Source of the DNA: an uncultured Clostridia bacterium
GTDB taxonomy: Bacteria; Bacillota; Clostridia; Oscillospirales; Acutalibacteraceae
Assembly: GCA_947632045.1 (NCBI GenBank)
Contig: CANRNQ010000017.1
Coordinates: 1-50,259 of the forward strand
Length of the DNA stretch: 50,259 nucleotides
Direction: 5' to 3'
Shown here: positions 1-13,318 of the stretch, piece by piece
Position numbering within the stretch: the stretch's first letter is position 1
How the letters are laid out: each line of letters begins with the position of its first letter
The notes under the pieces: generated by a model
Seen by the model: the letters and a program-made list of their open reading frames with translations, nothing else
Databases searched by the model: none
What the model was told of the DNA's origin: nothing
Position numbers and translations under genes: made by a program

Positions 1-3000
1 GTAGTAGTAAACGGCAAGGAATACGACGTAAAGAAGACAAGCGACGGCTATACTGTTACGGTCGCGCTTGAAAGCAGCGAAAAGACTGAGCTTGTCATAT
101 CTCAGGCTATACTCGAAAATATGACAAAATTTGAAATTGATCCGTCGCAAACCGGCTTTGTCGTATTCAAGAAAGCGCCGGCGGCGAGCATGAAGCTTAC
201 TGCCGATAAAAATACGGTAAACGTCGGATACAGCATAACGGACGACGATAACACTTTGAAGAGCTGCAAGCTCGTGCTGACAGATGAAAACGGCGAGGAC
301 GTTGCTCAAAAAGAGTTAAATATAGGCGAACCGTCGGGAATTGGAAGCTTTAACGTGAAAAAGGCCGGAGCTTATACCGCGAAGCTTATAGTAAGCTATG
401 ACGCGGCCGACGGACTCGAGCACAACGACGTTACGCTTTTGCTTATGAGCACCGAGGTAAAAATTTCGCTGGATATAACAAAGAGCGAAGCTTCAGCCAA
501 GTACGTTAAAAAGAGCGGAAGCGTTGAAGTTTCCTATACAATATCGTCAAATACCGACGAGAGGATAACGGCCCTTACGATAAACGGCAGTGATTATCCC
601 GTTTCAAAGCAGGAAGGAAATGTTTATACAATATCCTATACTGCCGGAGATAAGTCGGGAGCGGAGGAGCTGCGCCTGAGCGGAGTAAAATATTCGGATA
701 AGGCGGTTGAGGCGAACTCTGTTGTAACGATAGAGGTATTAAAGGATAAGCCGGAGATAAAGGACTTTGTATTTGACGACAGCGAGGATAAGCACATTGT
801 ATCCTTTAAGCTGAGCGATGCAGACGACGCGTTTGTAAGCGGCGAGCTTGCGGTTGAAAACGAAGAGGGCGAAAGGGTTCAGAGTATAGCCCTCGACGGC
901 GAGAACGAGGATTATAAATACGAGCTTAAGCTTAAGGAAAACGGTCTTTATCATATAAGCGTAAATGTGACCTACGACCTCGACAGCGACAAAAACGATG
1001 CTGAAAACCGTTCTACAGATGTAATGGCGGAAAGAGATATAGAGGTGCTCGTGGATTATAAATTCACATTCAGCGACGCTAAGATCGAATCGATAGACAA
1101 CGAGAGTAAGAGCGTAACTATAAGCTTCAAGAGCACCAACGCATCAAAGCATTACGGCGTTTCCAAGGTAGTAGTAAACGGCAAGGAATACGACGTAAAG
1201 AAGACAAGCGACGGCTATACTGTTACGGTCGCGCTTGAAAGCAGTGAAAAGACTGAGCTTGTCATATCTCAGGCCGTGCTCGAGGATATGAGGCGCTTCG
1301 ATGTTGAGTCTGAAAAAACGGGCTTTGTCGTATTCAAAAACCTTCCCGCTGCTCAGATTGAGCTGAACGCCGGAAGAACTGCGATAGATTTAAGCTATAA
1401 TATTTTAGACGACGACGCTACGGTGAACGGCTTCAAAATAGAACTGTTAAACGACAAGGGCGAGATCGTTGCCGTTAAGACCTCTGAGGAGCTCGGCTCA
1501 AAGCCGTCCGGAAGCGTGACCTTTGCAGGACTCGTCGCCGGAGAATACAGCGCGAGAGCTCTCGCGAATTTTGACGCTGCTGATGGACTTGAGCACAAAA
1601 ATGAGGAAATAGGCGCAAAGTCTGTTTCGATTGCCGTGGCGGCGGAGATAACCGGCTGTGATCTTAACAAAAAGTATATAGATAAGAACGGAAAGCTGAG
1701 TATAGCATACACAATAACCTCTAACTCAGACAAGGAACCCGCCGCCTTTACTGTAAACGGCGTTGACTATAACGCCGAGGCGCGCGGCAACGGAGCTTAT
1801 GCTATCACCTACACTGCCGGAAGCAAGGCCGGTATAGAGGATATAAATGTAACTGCAATAAAATTTGCGGACATATCGGTTCCGGTGGAGCACAAGGACA
1901 GCATAGAGGTATTAAAGACCGCCCCGAGCGTATCCGAGCTTGACTACGACGGAGCGGACAGTCCGAGCGTTTCATTCACGCTGACCGATGACGACGACGC
2001 TCTTATCGATGGCAGCGTTATAGTTTCGGGCGACAAGGGATACAGAAACGAAATACCGCTTGATAAGAAAAAGAGCAGGTATGACCTCGGCATTGAGGAA
2101 AACGGAATTTACAGCGTGAGCGTAAAGCTTACATATGACCTTGACAGCGACAAGCAGAGCTCGGATAACCGCGAAACAAAGGAGCTTTCCAAAAAAGAGA
2201 TCGAGGTTATAGTTAAATATAACTTTACCTTCACTGAGGCGGCGGTGAGATCCGTCGACTATGACAGCAAAGCCGTGACTATAGGCTTTAACAGTACAAA
2301 CGCGTCTATTTATAAGGTGGCCAAGGTAACAATAAACGGCGTAGAGTATGACGCTGTTGCGGACGGCGACGTCTACACCGTAAAGCTCAACCTTGACGGC
2401 ACTGACAGAACGGTGCTGAACATTACTCAGGCGGAGCTTGAGGATCACAAGAAATTCAAGGTGGACGACGTAAGTCTTGTGGTATTCAAAAGAGCGCCGA
2501 GCGCGACGGTCAACGCCATAACCGGCGAGGACGTAGTAAACGTAAGCTATATAATAGCAGATCAGGAAAATATAGCCGAAAATGTAAGGGCAATATTGAA
2601 AACCGCCGACGGCGAGGTCAAGGGCACTGAGGCTCTCAAGGAAATCGAGGGCACGGTTGCGTTTGAGGTTCAAGCGGGCGCATACCTTGTCGAAATCGTC
2701 GCGGATTACGACGCGGTCGACGGAAAGATGCACAAGAACGAGCTTCTCGTTTCCGACGACGTTATAATGCCCATTGATATAGACGGCATATCCGGAAAGG
2801 TATCCAAGAGCTATGTGAACAAGGGCGAAACGGTAGAGGTTATTTATACCGTTGAGGACAACACATACGAGGACGTAAGGGCCTTTACCGTAAGCGGCAA
2901 AGATTATACTGCCGAAGGCCTCGGAGAGGGCAAATATAAAATAAGCTATAAGGCCGGCAATACCGCGGGCGTGGAAAAGCTCGAGCTTACAGCGGTGAAA

Positions 3001-6000
3001 TACGCCTCCGAAACGGTTGCGGTTGAATACGGCAGCGCGATAGAGGTGCTCAAGGACGCGCCGACGGTGACGGGCTTTGATTACGACGGCAGCGAGAAGT
3101 CGACGGTAGCCTTTACTCTGAACGATCCGGACAACGCGTTCATAAGCGGAGCTATAATAGCGACAAGCTCTAACGGCGAAAAGACCGAGATCGCAGTCGA
3201 AAAGAATAAAAACAGCTATGACCTCGGGCTTAAGGAAAACGGAACATACAGCATAAGCGTAAATGTGACTTATGACCTTGACGAAAACAAGGACGATAAA
3301 ACAAATCAAAAGACCGAGGCGCTTTATAGCGGAGAGATACAGGTTATCGTAGACTATAAATTTAAATTTGAAAACGCACAGGTAAAATCGGTCGACAACA
3401 AAAATATGACGGTGCAGATCGGCTTTGAAAGCAGCAACGCCTCTATTTATCCGCTTACAAAATTAACCGTAAACGGCGCCGAGTACGACGCGGTCAAGAC
3501 CGGCGACACTTCATATACCGTAAGCGTTCAGCTGCAAAGCCGCGAAAAAACAGAGCTTAATATAACGGGGGCTGAGCTTGAAGACCACAAGAAATTCGAC
3601 GTAAGCTCGACGCTCGTCGTATTTAAAACGGCTCCTGCGGCAACGCTGAATATAGCCTTTGGCGAGGATAAGATCGACGTAGGCTATGTCGTTATAGACA
3701 ACGAGGGAATTGCAGAAAATATAAAACTCGTTCTCTGCGACGTATACGGCGAGGAGATCGCGGCGCGCGATATTAAGGCGAGGTCTCTCGAGGGCTCGTT
3801 GGAGTTCGCCATTGAGAAGGCGGGAACGTATAGGGTGAAGCTTATTGCAAGCTATGACGCAGTCGACGGCTTGAAGCATATAGACGAGGAGCTCACCTCA
3901 GACGATGTAGTATTTGCCATAGACATAGACAAAATCACGGGCACGCCCGCAAAGAGCTATGTCGAAAAGGGCGAAAGCGTTGACATAATCTATACGGTAG
4001 AGGACAACACCTATGAGGATATAAAATCGTTCACAATAGGCGGCAAGGATTATCCCGCCGAAAAGCGCAGCGACGGCGAGTACAAAATAAGCTTCAACGC
4101 GGGCGACAGCGCCGGAGCTCAGGATATCGAGGTGACTGCGGTAAATTACGAAAACGAGAGCGTGGACGTATCCTGCCGCAGCTCGGTAGAGGTGCTAAAA
4201 ACCGCTCCCAAGATAGACTCCTTCAGCTTTGACGGCAGCGAAAAGTCGAAGGTATCGTTTAAGCTTATCGATCCCGACGACACGTTCGTAAGCGGAACGA
4301 TAGTCGTTACGGGCAGCGGCGACTTTAAAAAGGAAATTCCGGTTGGCAAGCTCATAGAGGACTACGATCTGGGCATAAGCAAAAACGGAGTTTACGACGT
4401 GAGCGTAAATATTACATATGATCTCGACAGCGACAAGAGCGACGACGTGAACCAAAGGTCTGAAAAACTTGCGGGCGAAAGCATACAGGTCATAGTCAAT
4501 TATGATTTCAAGCTGACCAATGCAAGGCTGCAATCGGTCGACAACAAAAAGCAAAGCGTTGTGATAGCCTTTGACAGCACCAATGCTTCTATGTATAAGA
4601 TAGCTAAGCTTGTAATAAACGACAAGGAATACAGCCCGAAGGTAAACGGCGACAGCTATACGGTAGAGGTGAAGCTCGACAGCCGCGAGCGCACCAAGCT
4701 TAAAATGACTCAGGCTGAGCTTGAGGACAAAAAGACGTTTGAGCTTGACGAGAGCTTTGTAGTCTTCAAGAAGGCTCCGAGCGCCGAGCTTAAAACGTCG
4801 CTGTCCGACGACGTTATACACGCGTCTTACACAATTACCGACGACGAGAAAATCGCAGAGAATATAAAGCTCGTGCTAAAAAGCTCGAACGGCGAGATAC
4901 TGAGCACGCTTCCCTGTCAGGAGCTAAAGGGCGACGAGGACTTTACTGTCGAAAACGCCGGCTCATATACCGTTGAGCTTCTTGCGAGCTACGACGCGGT
5001 CGACGGACTTACCCACAGCGACGAGGTGCTGAAGTCCGAGAGCGTTGATCTCGCGATAGATATTGAAAGCGTGTCGGGCGAGATAGAGAAGAAGTATTTT
5101 GAGAAAAATGAAAGCGTAGATATACTCTATACGCTAAGCGACAACACATATGAGGATGCGGCGACGTTTACAATAAACGGCAACAGGTATAAATCTGAAA
5201 AGCAGTCTGACGGCAGATATAAGGTAAGCTGCAAGGCGAGCGACAGCGCCGGTGAAGAAGTGTTTAAGCTCACCTCCGTAGGCTATTCAAACAGCACGGT
5301 AGACGCTGAATACAGCAACAGCATAGAGGTGCTCAAGGACGCTCCCACCGTGAGCGATACAGACTACAACGGCGATGAGAAGTCTGAGGTATCCTTCAAG
5401 CTCAACGATCCCGACGGCGCGTTCATCAGCGGTAGAATACTTGTTTTTGATGCAAGCGGCTTGGTGAAGGAGCTTCCGATCGAAAAGGGTAAGGATAAAT
5501 ATGACCTTGGTCTTGATAAGAACGGCTTGTATACTGTATCTGTCAGCGTGCTGTATGACCGCGACAGCGACATAAACGACAAGGAAAATCAATTTGAAAA
5601 GGAACTCCACAGCGGCAATATTCAGGTGTTTGTGGACTATGCGTTTACCTTTACAAATCCGACTCTAAAATCGGTTGACAACAAGACAAAAACAGTTACG
5701 CTTGGATTCGAGAGTACAAACGCATCTATATATAACGTATCTAAGGTGACTATCAACGGCAAGGATTACTCCGTTGAAAGGACGGGAAATATTTACACGG
5801 TGAGCGTTGTGCTCGGCAAGGCTGAGAAAACCGTGCTGAATATAACCGGAGCTGAGCTTGAGGATCATAAGAAATTCAAGGCGAGCGGCAGCTTTACAGT
5901 CTTCCTCGACAAGCCGAGCGCTGAGCTTAAGGCGACTAAGAGCGGCGACGAGGTAAAGGTTGACTACGATATAACAGACGGTGACAATACCCTCGCCGGC

Positions 6001-9000
6001 GCAAGCGTGACGCTGAAGGACGCAAACGGATCCGTAATCAATAGTACGGTTTGCGACGGACTCAAGGGTTCAGTATCGTTTGCCGTTGAAAACGCGGGCA
6101 GCTACACCGCCGAGCTTACGGCAAGCTACAACGCTGTCGACGGGCTTGAGCATGTTGACGAGCTTCTTGCAGCTCAGGGGGTTAACTTCGCAATAAAGGT
6201 CAAGAGCGTTTCATCAAGCGTCGCCAATAAATATGTAAACAAGGGCGCAAATGTGGATATAATCTACACGGTAGAGGACAACACATACGAGGACGTATCC
6301 GCGTTTATCATCGGCAAGAATGAATATAAAGCCGAAAAGCAGGATAACGGTTCGTACAAGGTAGCCTACACAGCGCCTGACAAAGCGGGAGCGCTAACTC
6401 TCAATTTGACCGCTGTCAAGTATTCGGGAGGAGAGATTAGCGCCGAGAACACGACCGAGCTCGAGGTGCTCAAGGACGTGCCGACGATCTCAGATTTTGA
6501 CTACGACGGCAGCGAGGCTCCGACGATATCCTTCAAGCTCAACGACCCCGACGGCGCGTTTATGAGCGGCAAGCTGACGGTTACCGATATAAACGGCAAA
6601 AACATCAGCGAAGCCAACGTCGATAAGAATAAGGAGAGCTATGTTCTCGACGTGGACGAAAACGGGCTTTACACGGTAAGCGTAAATGTCCTTTATGACC
6701 TCGACAGCAATAATAAGGACAGTGGAAATCAATTTGAAAGCGAGCTTCTCAAGCAGTCCGTTCAGGTGTTTGTGGATTACGACTTTACAATAGAACAGCC
6801 TGTTTTACAATCGGTCGACAACGCAAGCAGCACTGTTACGCTCGCCTTTGACAGCTCAAATAAATCAATGTATAAGCTCGCCAAGGTGACGATAAACAAC
6901 AACGAATACGAGGTAAACAGAGCAAACGGCAATACCTATACGGTAGAGATAAAGCTCGATACCTTAGACAGAACCGTGCTTGAATTTTCTCAGGCGGAGC
7001 TTGACGACCACAAAAAATTCCCGGTAAATAAGAGCATAACCATATTTAAAGAGGAGCCGACAGCCGAGCTTAGCGTTAAGGTTGAAAGTTCGATCATAAC
7101 GGCGGATTATGCGATAACGGACGGCGACGCCGCGATAAGCTCCAAGAGCATAACTCTAAAGGACGGCGAGGGCAGGGCCATAGACTCAAGGCCGTGTGAT
7201 GAAAACACCGGCAGGACTCAGTTTAGCGCAGCCACGAGCGGAACCTATACGGTTGAGCTCACGGCCAATTATGATCTTGTAAACGGCAGCGGCAGCACAA
7301 GCAAGACCCTTGCCTTTGGCGAAGCGACGGTAGACATAAGGGCCTCTGTTGAATCAAGCAGAATGGAATCAAAATTCGCTCAAAAGGGCGCAGAGGTAGG
7401 AGTATACTTTAAGGTTGCCGACAACACGGGCGATGAGGTTTCGTCGTTCACAATAAACGGTGCGGATTATACCGCGACGCCGCAGGCAAACGGCGAGTAT
7501 CTTGTTAATTATGTTGTGGGCGCGACAGCCGGCGACGAAAAAATCGCTATCAGCGAGATCAAGTACCCCTCCGGCACAGCGGCTGTTGAATATAACACGA
7601 GCGTTGAAGTGCTCAAGGATACGCCGAAGGCCGATATAGTATTCGATAATTCCGGCGAGCAGCCGAAGCTTACAGTAAATCTCACGGACGACGACGGCGC
7701 TCTTGTATCGGCGAACGCAACCGTAATGCTCGGCAGCGATATTGCGATTGAAGCTCCGATAAGCTCCGGAGAAAATAATATAGACATAACGTCGCTCAGC
7801 AACAATCAATCATATGCGGTAAATGTTGTCGTGGATTATGACTTAGATAAGAACAAGGAGGACAACATAAACCGCGACAGACTCACGCAGAGCGCTCAGC
7901 TTGTCATTATTAAGGATTACAATTTCAGCCTTGATAAGCTCGCGGTAGAGAAGATAGATAAGGAAGAAAAAGAGGTTACGCTTTCCTTCGAGAGCTCGAA
8001 TATTTCAAGGGCGCATTTTGTCGACAGCGTAGAGATAAACGGAGAGAGCTACAAGGTATCTAAGCTTTCTCAGCTTGATGAAACTATGCTTGGAACCGTA
8101 TACAAATATAATGTAATAGTTCCGTATACCGCCGAATCAAGGCAGGAGCTTGTGCTGACAAAGGCGGTTTTAGACAATATGAAGACCTTTGGCGGACTCA
8201 ATAAAAAGGCAGTGATATTCAAGAACGCCCCGACAGCCGACAACGTTAAATTAAATCTCGGCTCAGACGAGCGCTTCACCCTCACCTTTGACGTAAATGA
8301 TTCCGACAGCACGCTTTCGGCTATGCACGCGGTACTCAAGGACTACAAGGGCGAAACGGTTGAAAGCGCTGATATAAAGGTTATAAATGCGGCCAAGTAC
8401 AGCCATACCTTTGAATTGCCGGACGTTCATGCTGGAATATACACGGCCGAGCTTACGGCGGATTATGAGCTTGCCGACGGCAGCGGCGAATACAAGAATC
8501 AGAGCTTCGGCACGGCGACATATGAGGTTATGATACAAATCGACAGCGCGGAAGCGTCCGTCGATAAGGAATATGCCGAAAAGGGCGAGCAGCGTGAAAT
8601 AAGCTACACCATCACGGACAACGCCCCGTATTATGTAAAGAACTTCGAGATAATTACAACGCTCGACGGCAAGGATACGTCCGCGCAATACGACGTGACT
8701 AACGTTTCCGAAAATGGCGACGTAAGCGTATATAAAGTCAAGGTCAAAACGCCGGACAAGGCGGGTAAGGTAAAGTATACCTTGTCAAAGATAAATTATA
8801 TCGACGACAAGGAGGATGTTGACGCGGAGTACACTGCCGAGGTTAAAAATTGCGCGACGAGCATAGAGGTTCTCAGGGATAAGCCGCAGAACACGAGCTA
8901 CACGCTCGACGAAAAGGGCAAAACGATAAGCTTTGACATCGTCGACGGTGACGGCGCGCTCACGTCGGTAACGGCAAAGGCTAAAGATAAGTCAACCGAG

Positions 9001-12000
9001 GAGTTAATCGAGCTTCAAGCGAAAAAATCCGAAGGCGATATATACACAATAGACCTTAAACCGCTTAAGAACGCGGCTTACGACATCTCGATAAAGATTA
9101 ACTACGACCGAGATTCCGATAGCGGCAACAATCAAAATAACGGAACGCTTACAATAGACAGAGAGATAGACTTCTCAGTGACCTACGCAGCGACGATAAG
9201 CGGAGCAAGGGTAACTAAGGTGGATACCTCAAAGAAGACGGTCACGCTTGCGTTTAACGCTTCGATAACCGCAAACGGCGAGGCGGCTTCAGACGTAGGG
9301 CTTCAAGATGCAAGCGTCAACGGGCAGATATATGCAGTGACAAAGAGTGACGAAAACGGCGCGTACACCGTTGAGGCTTCCTATGAAAACGACGACCGCC
9401 AGACCGTCGCTATTGAAGCTATAACGCTGACAAACGGACTGAAATTTGATTTCGCAAAGGACAATTCGGCGCTTATATTCAAAACAGCGCCAAACGCAAG
9501 CGGACTTAAGGTGAGCGAAAAGGACGGCGTTATAAGCGCAAGCTTCAAGCTGACCGATGAAGACGGCACGCTTTCGGGCTTCAAGGCAGTGCTCAGCGAC
9601 GAGAGCGGAAACGCGGCAGTGACGAAGGAATTTGAGAAGATTCCGAGCGACGGAAACGTAAGCCTCAGCTTCAATGAATACAGCGCGAAAAAGGCAGGAA
9701 GCTACAAGGTTTCTGTCCTCGCGACTTATGACAGAGTAGACGGAGCGACACATTCCGACGAGGAGCTTACGTCTTCAAGCGTTGTCGTTGAAATAAAGTC
9801 AAGCGTCAAGGAGCACTCCGGCGTGGACGCTTATGTCGCAAAGGGAGCGGATATGACCGTGACCTACACGATAAGCGACAATACGGACGCTGCGGTCGAG
9901 GCTATCTACATAAACGATGAAAAGCGCACCGCCGCTCCGACTGAGATTGACGGACAGTATACGGTGGCGCTCAAGGCTCCCGACTCTGCGGGCAAAACCT
10001 CGTTTACGGCGGATAAGGTCGTATACGGCGGCAAGGATATAGCCCTTACAAGCCCGTATAAGGTGAGCACAGAGGTGCTCAAGAGCGCGCCGCAGATAAC
10101 GGATTACACCGTCGATTTAGACAACTACAAGGTTTCCTTCAATGTTAAGGACGACGACGACGCTCTTATGAGCGGCAAGGTCGTAATAACCGGAGGCGAC
10201 AAGGAGCAGAATGTATGCGCCTTTAGCGATAAGGGTGTAAAGAGCTTTAATATTCCGGAGGAGCTTGAAGGCGATACCGAATATCAAGTCGTTATCAAGC
10301 TCAGCTATGACCTTGACAGCGATAAAAAGGCGAACAGTGCAAACTATAACCCCGACAAGGAGATGTATTCTGAGCCGCTCGAGCTTATGGCCGATCAGGA
10401 TATAACAATAAAGGATATAGAGGTTATAAACGTCGACAAGGACGAAAAGACGGCCGATATAACCTTTACGGCGGATCGCGACGAAAGACATCACATCGCG
10501 CGAATATATATTGATGGTCAAGAGCAGGAGTACATCGCCGATTACGACGAGAAAACCGGCGTGTATACCGTAAATGATCTTCCGTACTTCGGCAAGGAAG
10601 GCGAAAGACAGGAGATAAAGCTCACTAAGTTCTATATTGAAACGGGAATAGAGTACGACCTCAGCGAGCAGAATGTTTCTTTTGTAATCTTTAAGAACAA
10701 GCCGACGGTTGAGAATTTTGAGGTCGAGGTAAGCGAAGAGAATGTATATATGAGCTTTGAAGTTGTCGATAGCGACAATACGCTCTCGGATCTTTCAACC
10801 TCGCTCACAAAGAGCACCTTCAACGAGGTATACGGCAACACCACGATAGACACCCTCGATACGGAGGAGCTCGAGCTCAAGGGCGCGGGCAAATACAGCG
10901 CCAAACTACAGCTTTTGGATATAACAAACGCCTACAACTTTAATGTAAACGTACTCGGCGGCTACGACGCGGCTGACGGCGAGGATCACAGCGACGAAAC
11001 TATCGGAACGACGGTTTCAACGGTAAAAATAAGCGCTCGAATCATAAAAGACTCCATAACATCAAGCGATGATATGGGCGGCGACGAGATCGGCGAAACG
11101 ATAGAGAAAAACAAGAAGATCAGAGTTGCCTTTGAAATTGCCGACAACACCGAGTGGGACGTTACACGAATGGTTATCAACGGCGAGGCGTATAATGTAA
11201 GCAAGGACAGACCGACCGACGAAGGCAGCATCTACTTTGCGGACATTATAACTCCGGAAACAGCCGGAAAGATACCGTTTACCGTATCAAGAATTTACTA
11301 CGGCAACAACGAGTCCGAGGTAGATTACAGCACGAGAGCGGTAACCATACTTAAGGCAAAGCCGGGCGTTAAGGATTACGACGACGGCGGCACGGACGAC
11401 AAGCCGTACCTTAAGTTCACATTCTCGGATCCCGACGGCGCTTTAACAAGCGAGAGTGCTGAGTTCACTTTGAGATCTGAGGATGGCAGTAAGATATATT
11501 GTACTAAGCAGCTACACGACGGCGATGAAGTAAATCTCGACCTGAGCGATCCTAAAGTATACCCCGAGGGAATATATCAGGTTATTATCAGGGCTTCATA
11601 CAATATGTATGAAGATGCAGATAAAGAGGTCAAGAACGCAAGCCTGCTCAATGACAATGTTCTCGGACTTGAAAAGAGACTGCAAATCAAGAAGGGCTAC
11701 AAGTTCAAAGCCTCGCTTACACCTGTTGAGCTGTTCCAGGACGGAATGCCGTTCTGCTTCTATGTCAATATGCACAGCATAAAGCCCGAAGCAGAGATAA
11801 CGGGAATAAAGCTTGTAAAGCTTAGAGAACAGTCGGACGGCTCATATTCCAAGCAGGAGTATAATGAAATGCTGTTCCCGTATGAATACGAGGGCAAGCT
11901 GGACTATCTCGCGTGGATCAACGACTGGTCCTATGAAAAGGGTCTGACGAACGTTTATTATGAATCCGTCACCCTTAACAACGGCGAAGAGCTTATCCTC

Positions 12001-13318
12001 GACTGGTTCAGCGATTACACCATAGTAAGCAAATATCCTGAGGCTGTAAAGACGACCCTCAAGGAGGACGTTATAAACGACTGCGTAAACGCCTCGGTTA
12101 CCCTCTCTGACCCTGACAAGACGATAAACCGCCTGCGCTTTAGACTCAAGGCGGCAAACAACAGGGTGCTTGATGAAAAGTTCCTGAGCAAAAACGAGGT
12201 ACAGGAAACAACAAGCGTAGCCTTTGACAAGAAGATGCCTATGACGAGCCAGTATAAGCTCGAGGTAATAGCGGAATTTGACCCGGAGGGCAGAGGAAAC
12301 TATTACACAAACACTCTCGCGACCGCGTCGATAAGCTCGGCGGAGCGCGTTGTAATACGCGACCATCTCGTCGATAATCCGTACCCCGACAAGGGCGGCG
12401 ACGTTGTGCTCGGTTATCAGATGGCGCACAACCTTGCGGCGGGCATTGAGATAATCGGAATGAAGATAAACGGCGAGCAGGTGGATTTAAGCTCGCAGGA
12501 CGGCGACTGGTATAAATTTGTAATGCCCGCGCCGACAAACAGCGGCGTTTACGAATACACCGCGACTGACATAATCCTGAGCAGCAAGACCTACAATCTC
12601 GCAAAGAAGGATCCCGACGAGAACGGCGAGGGAGGCTACAACCTCCAGCCGACCGATAAGGTAGACGTTTTAAAGGACGCGCCTTACGTTACGGGAATGA
12701 AGCTCGAGGACGATCCCGCCGCAAACACGGCGAAGTTCAGCTTTAACGTAGAAGACCCGGACGGCGCTCTTGTTGAGGACAGCGCGGGAGTAGCGACCGT
12801 AAACGGCAATTCGCTCAACATAATCCCCGGCGAAAACACGCTGACATTTAAAAACATTCCGAAGGATAAGGAGCTTACGCTTGACGTATTGGGCAATTAT
12901 GACCTCGATACAAACGAGCTTGAAAACGAGCCGACGGATAAAAACCTCCACAACGAGAGCATTCTCGACGGCGGAAAGGCAGTGCCGTTTAAGGTGCTCG
13001 ACGATTACGGCCTGACCGTTTCAAACGTCAAGGCGGTAGACGCAAACGGCGATGAGGAGCGTTTCTTTGACAAGGGCGCTTCGATAGATATGACGTTTGA
13101 AAGCACAAACAAGACTCCGGCGGGAGTTGACAGAGTTGTTGTAAACGGCAGCGAGTACGACGCGACTCAAAACGAGGACGGAACATATAAAACGAGGATA
13201 AAGGGACTTACCAACGCCGGCGAAACGGATTTGAAGATAGACAGCGTTATCCTTGAAAACGGCAAGACGCTCGACGCTTCAAATGTTGGCGCTCCCGCGA
13301 CGATAGAAATACGCAAGG
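1..13318 (+). repeat. About eleven tandem ~385-residue Ig-like super-repeats inside the M26 gene
   Basis: Each unit is about 386-389 codons and holds four beta-sandwich-like modules in the order A-B-A'-B'. A opens near VFKxAP and ends near SYDAVDGLxH. B carries DNTYEDVxAFTINGxDY and ends at EVLKDAP. A' carries LNDPDGAFISG and YDLDSD. B' carries SVDNKxKTV, FESTNAS, VTINGKEY and AELEDHKKF. A resembles A' and B resembles B', so the unit itself looks like a duplicated pair. The EVLKxxP boundary occurs eleven times. Units diverge and lengthen towards the protease end. Bases 1-107 match 1168-1274 with one mismatch, which points to recent duplication or gene conversion. The repeated Asp clusters may bind calcium; that is inference. 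Confidence 0.85.

Noticed and set aside
1-13318. CRISPR array or non-coding tandem repeat
   Set aside because: The periodicity is that of a continuous protein frame of ~385-codon units with conserved amino acid motifs, not short direct repeats with spacers.
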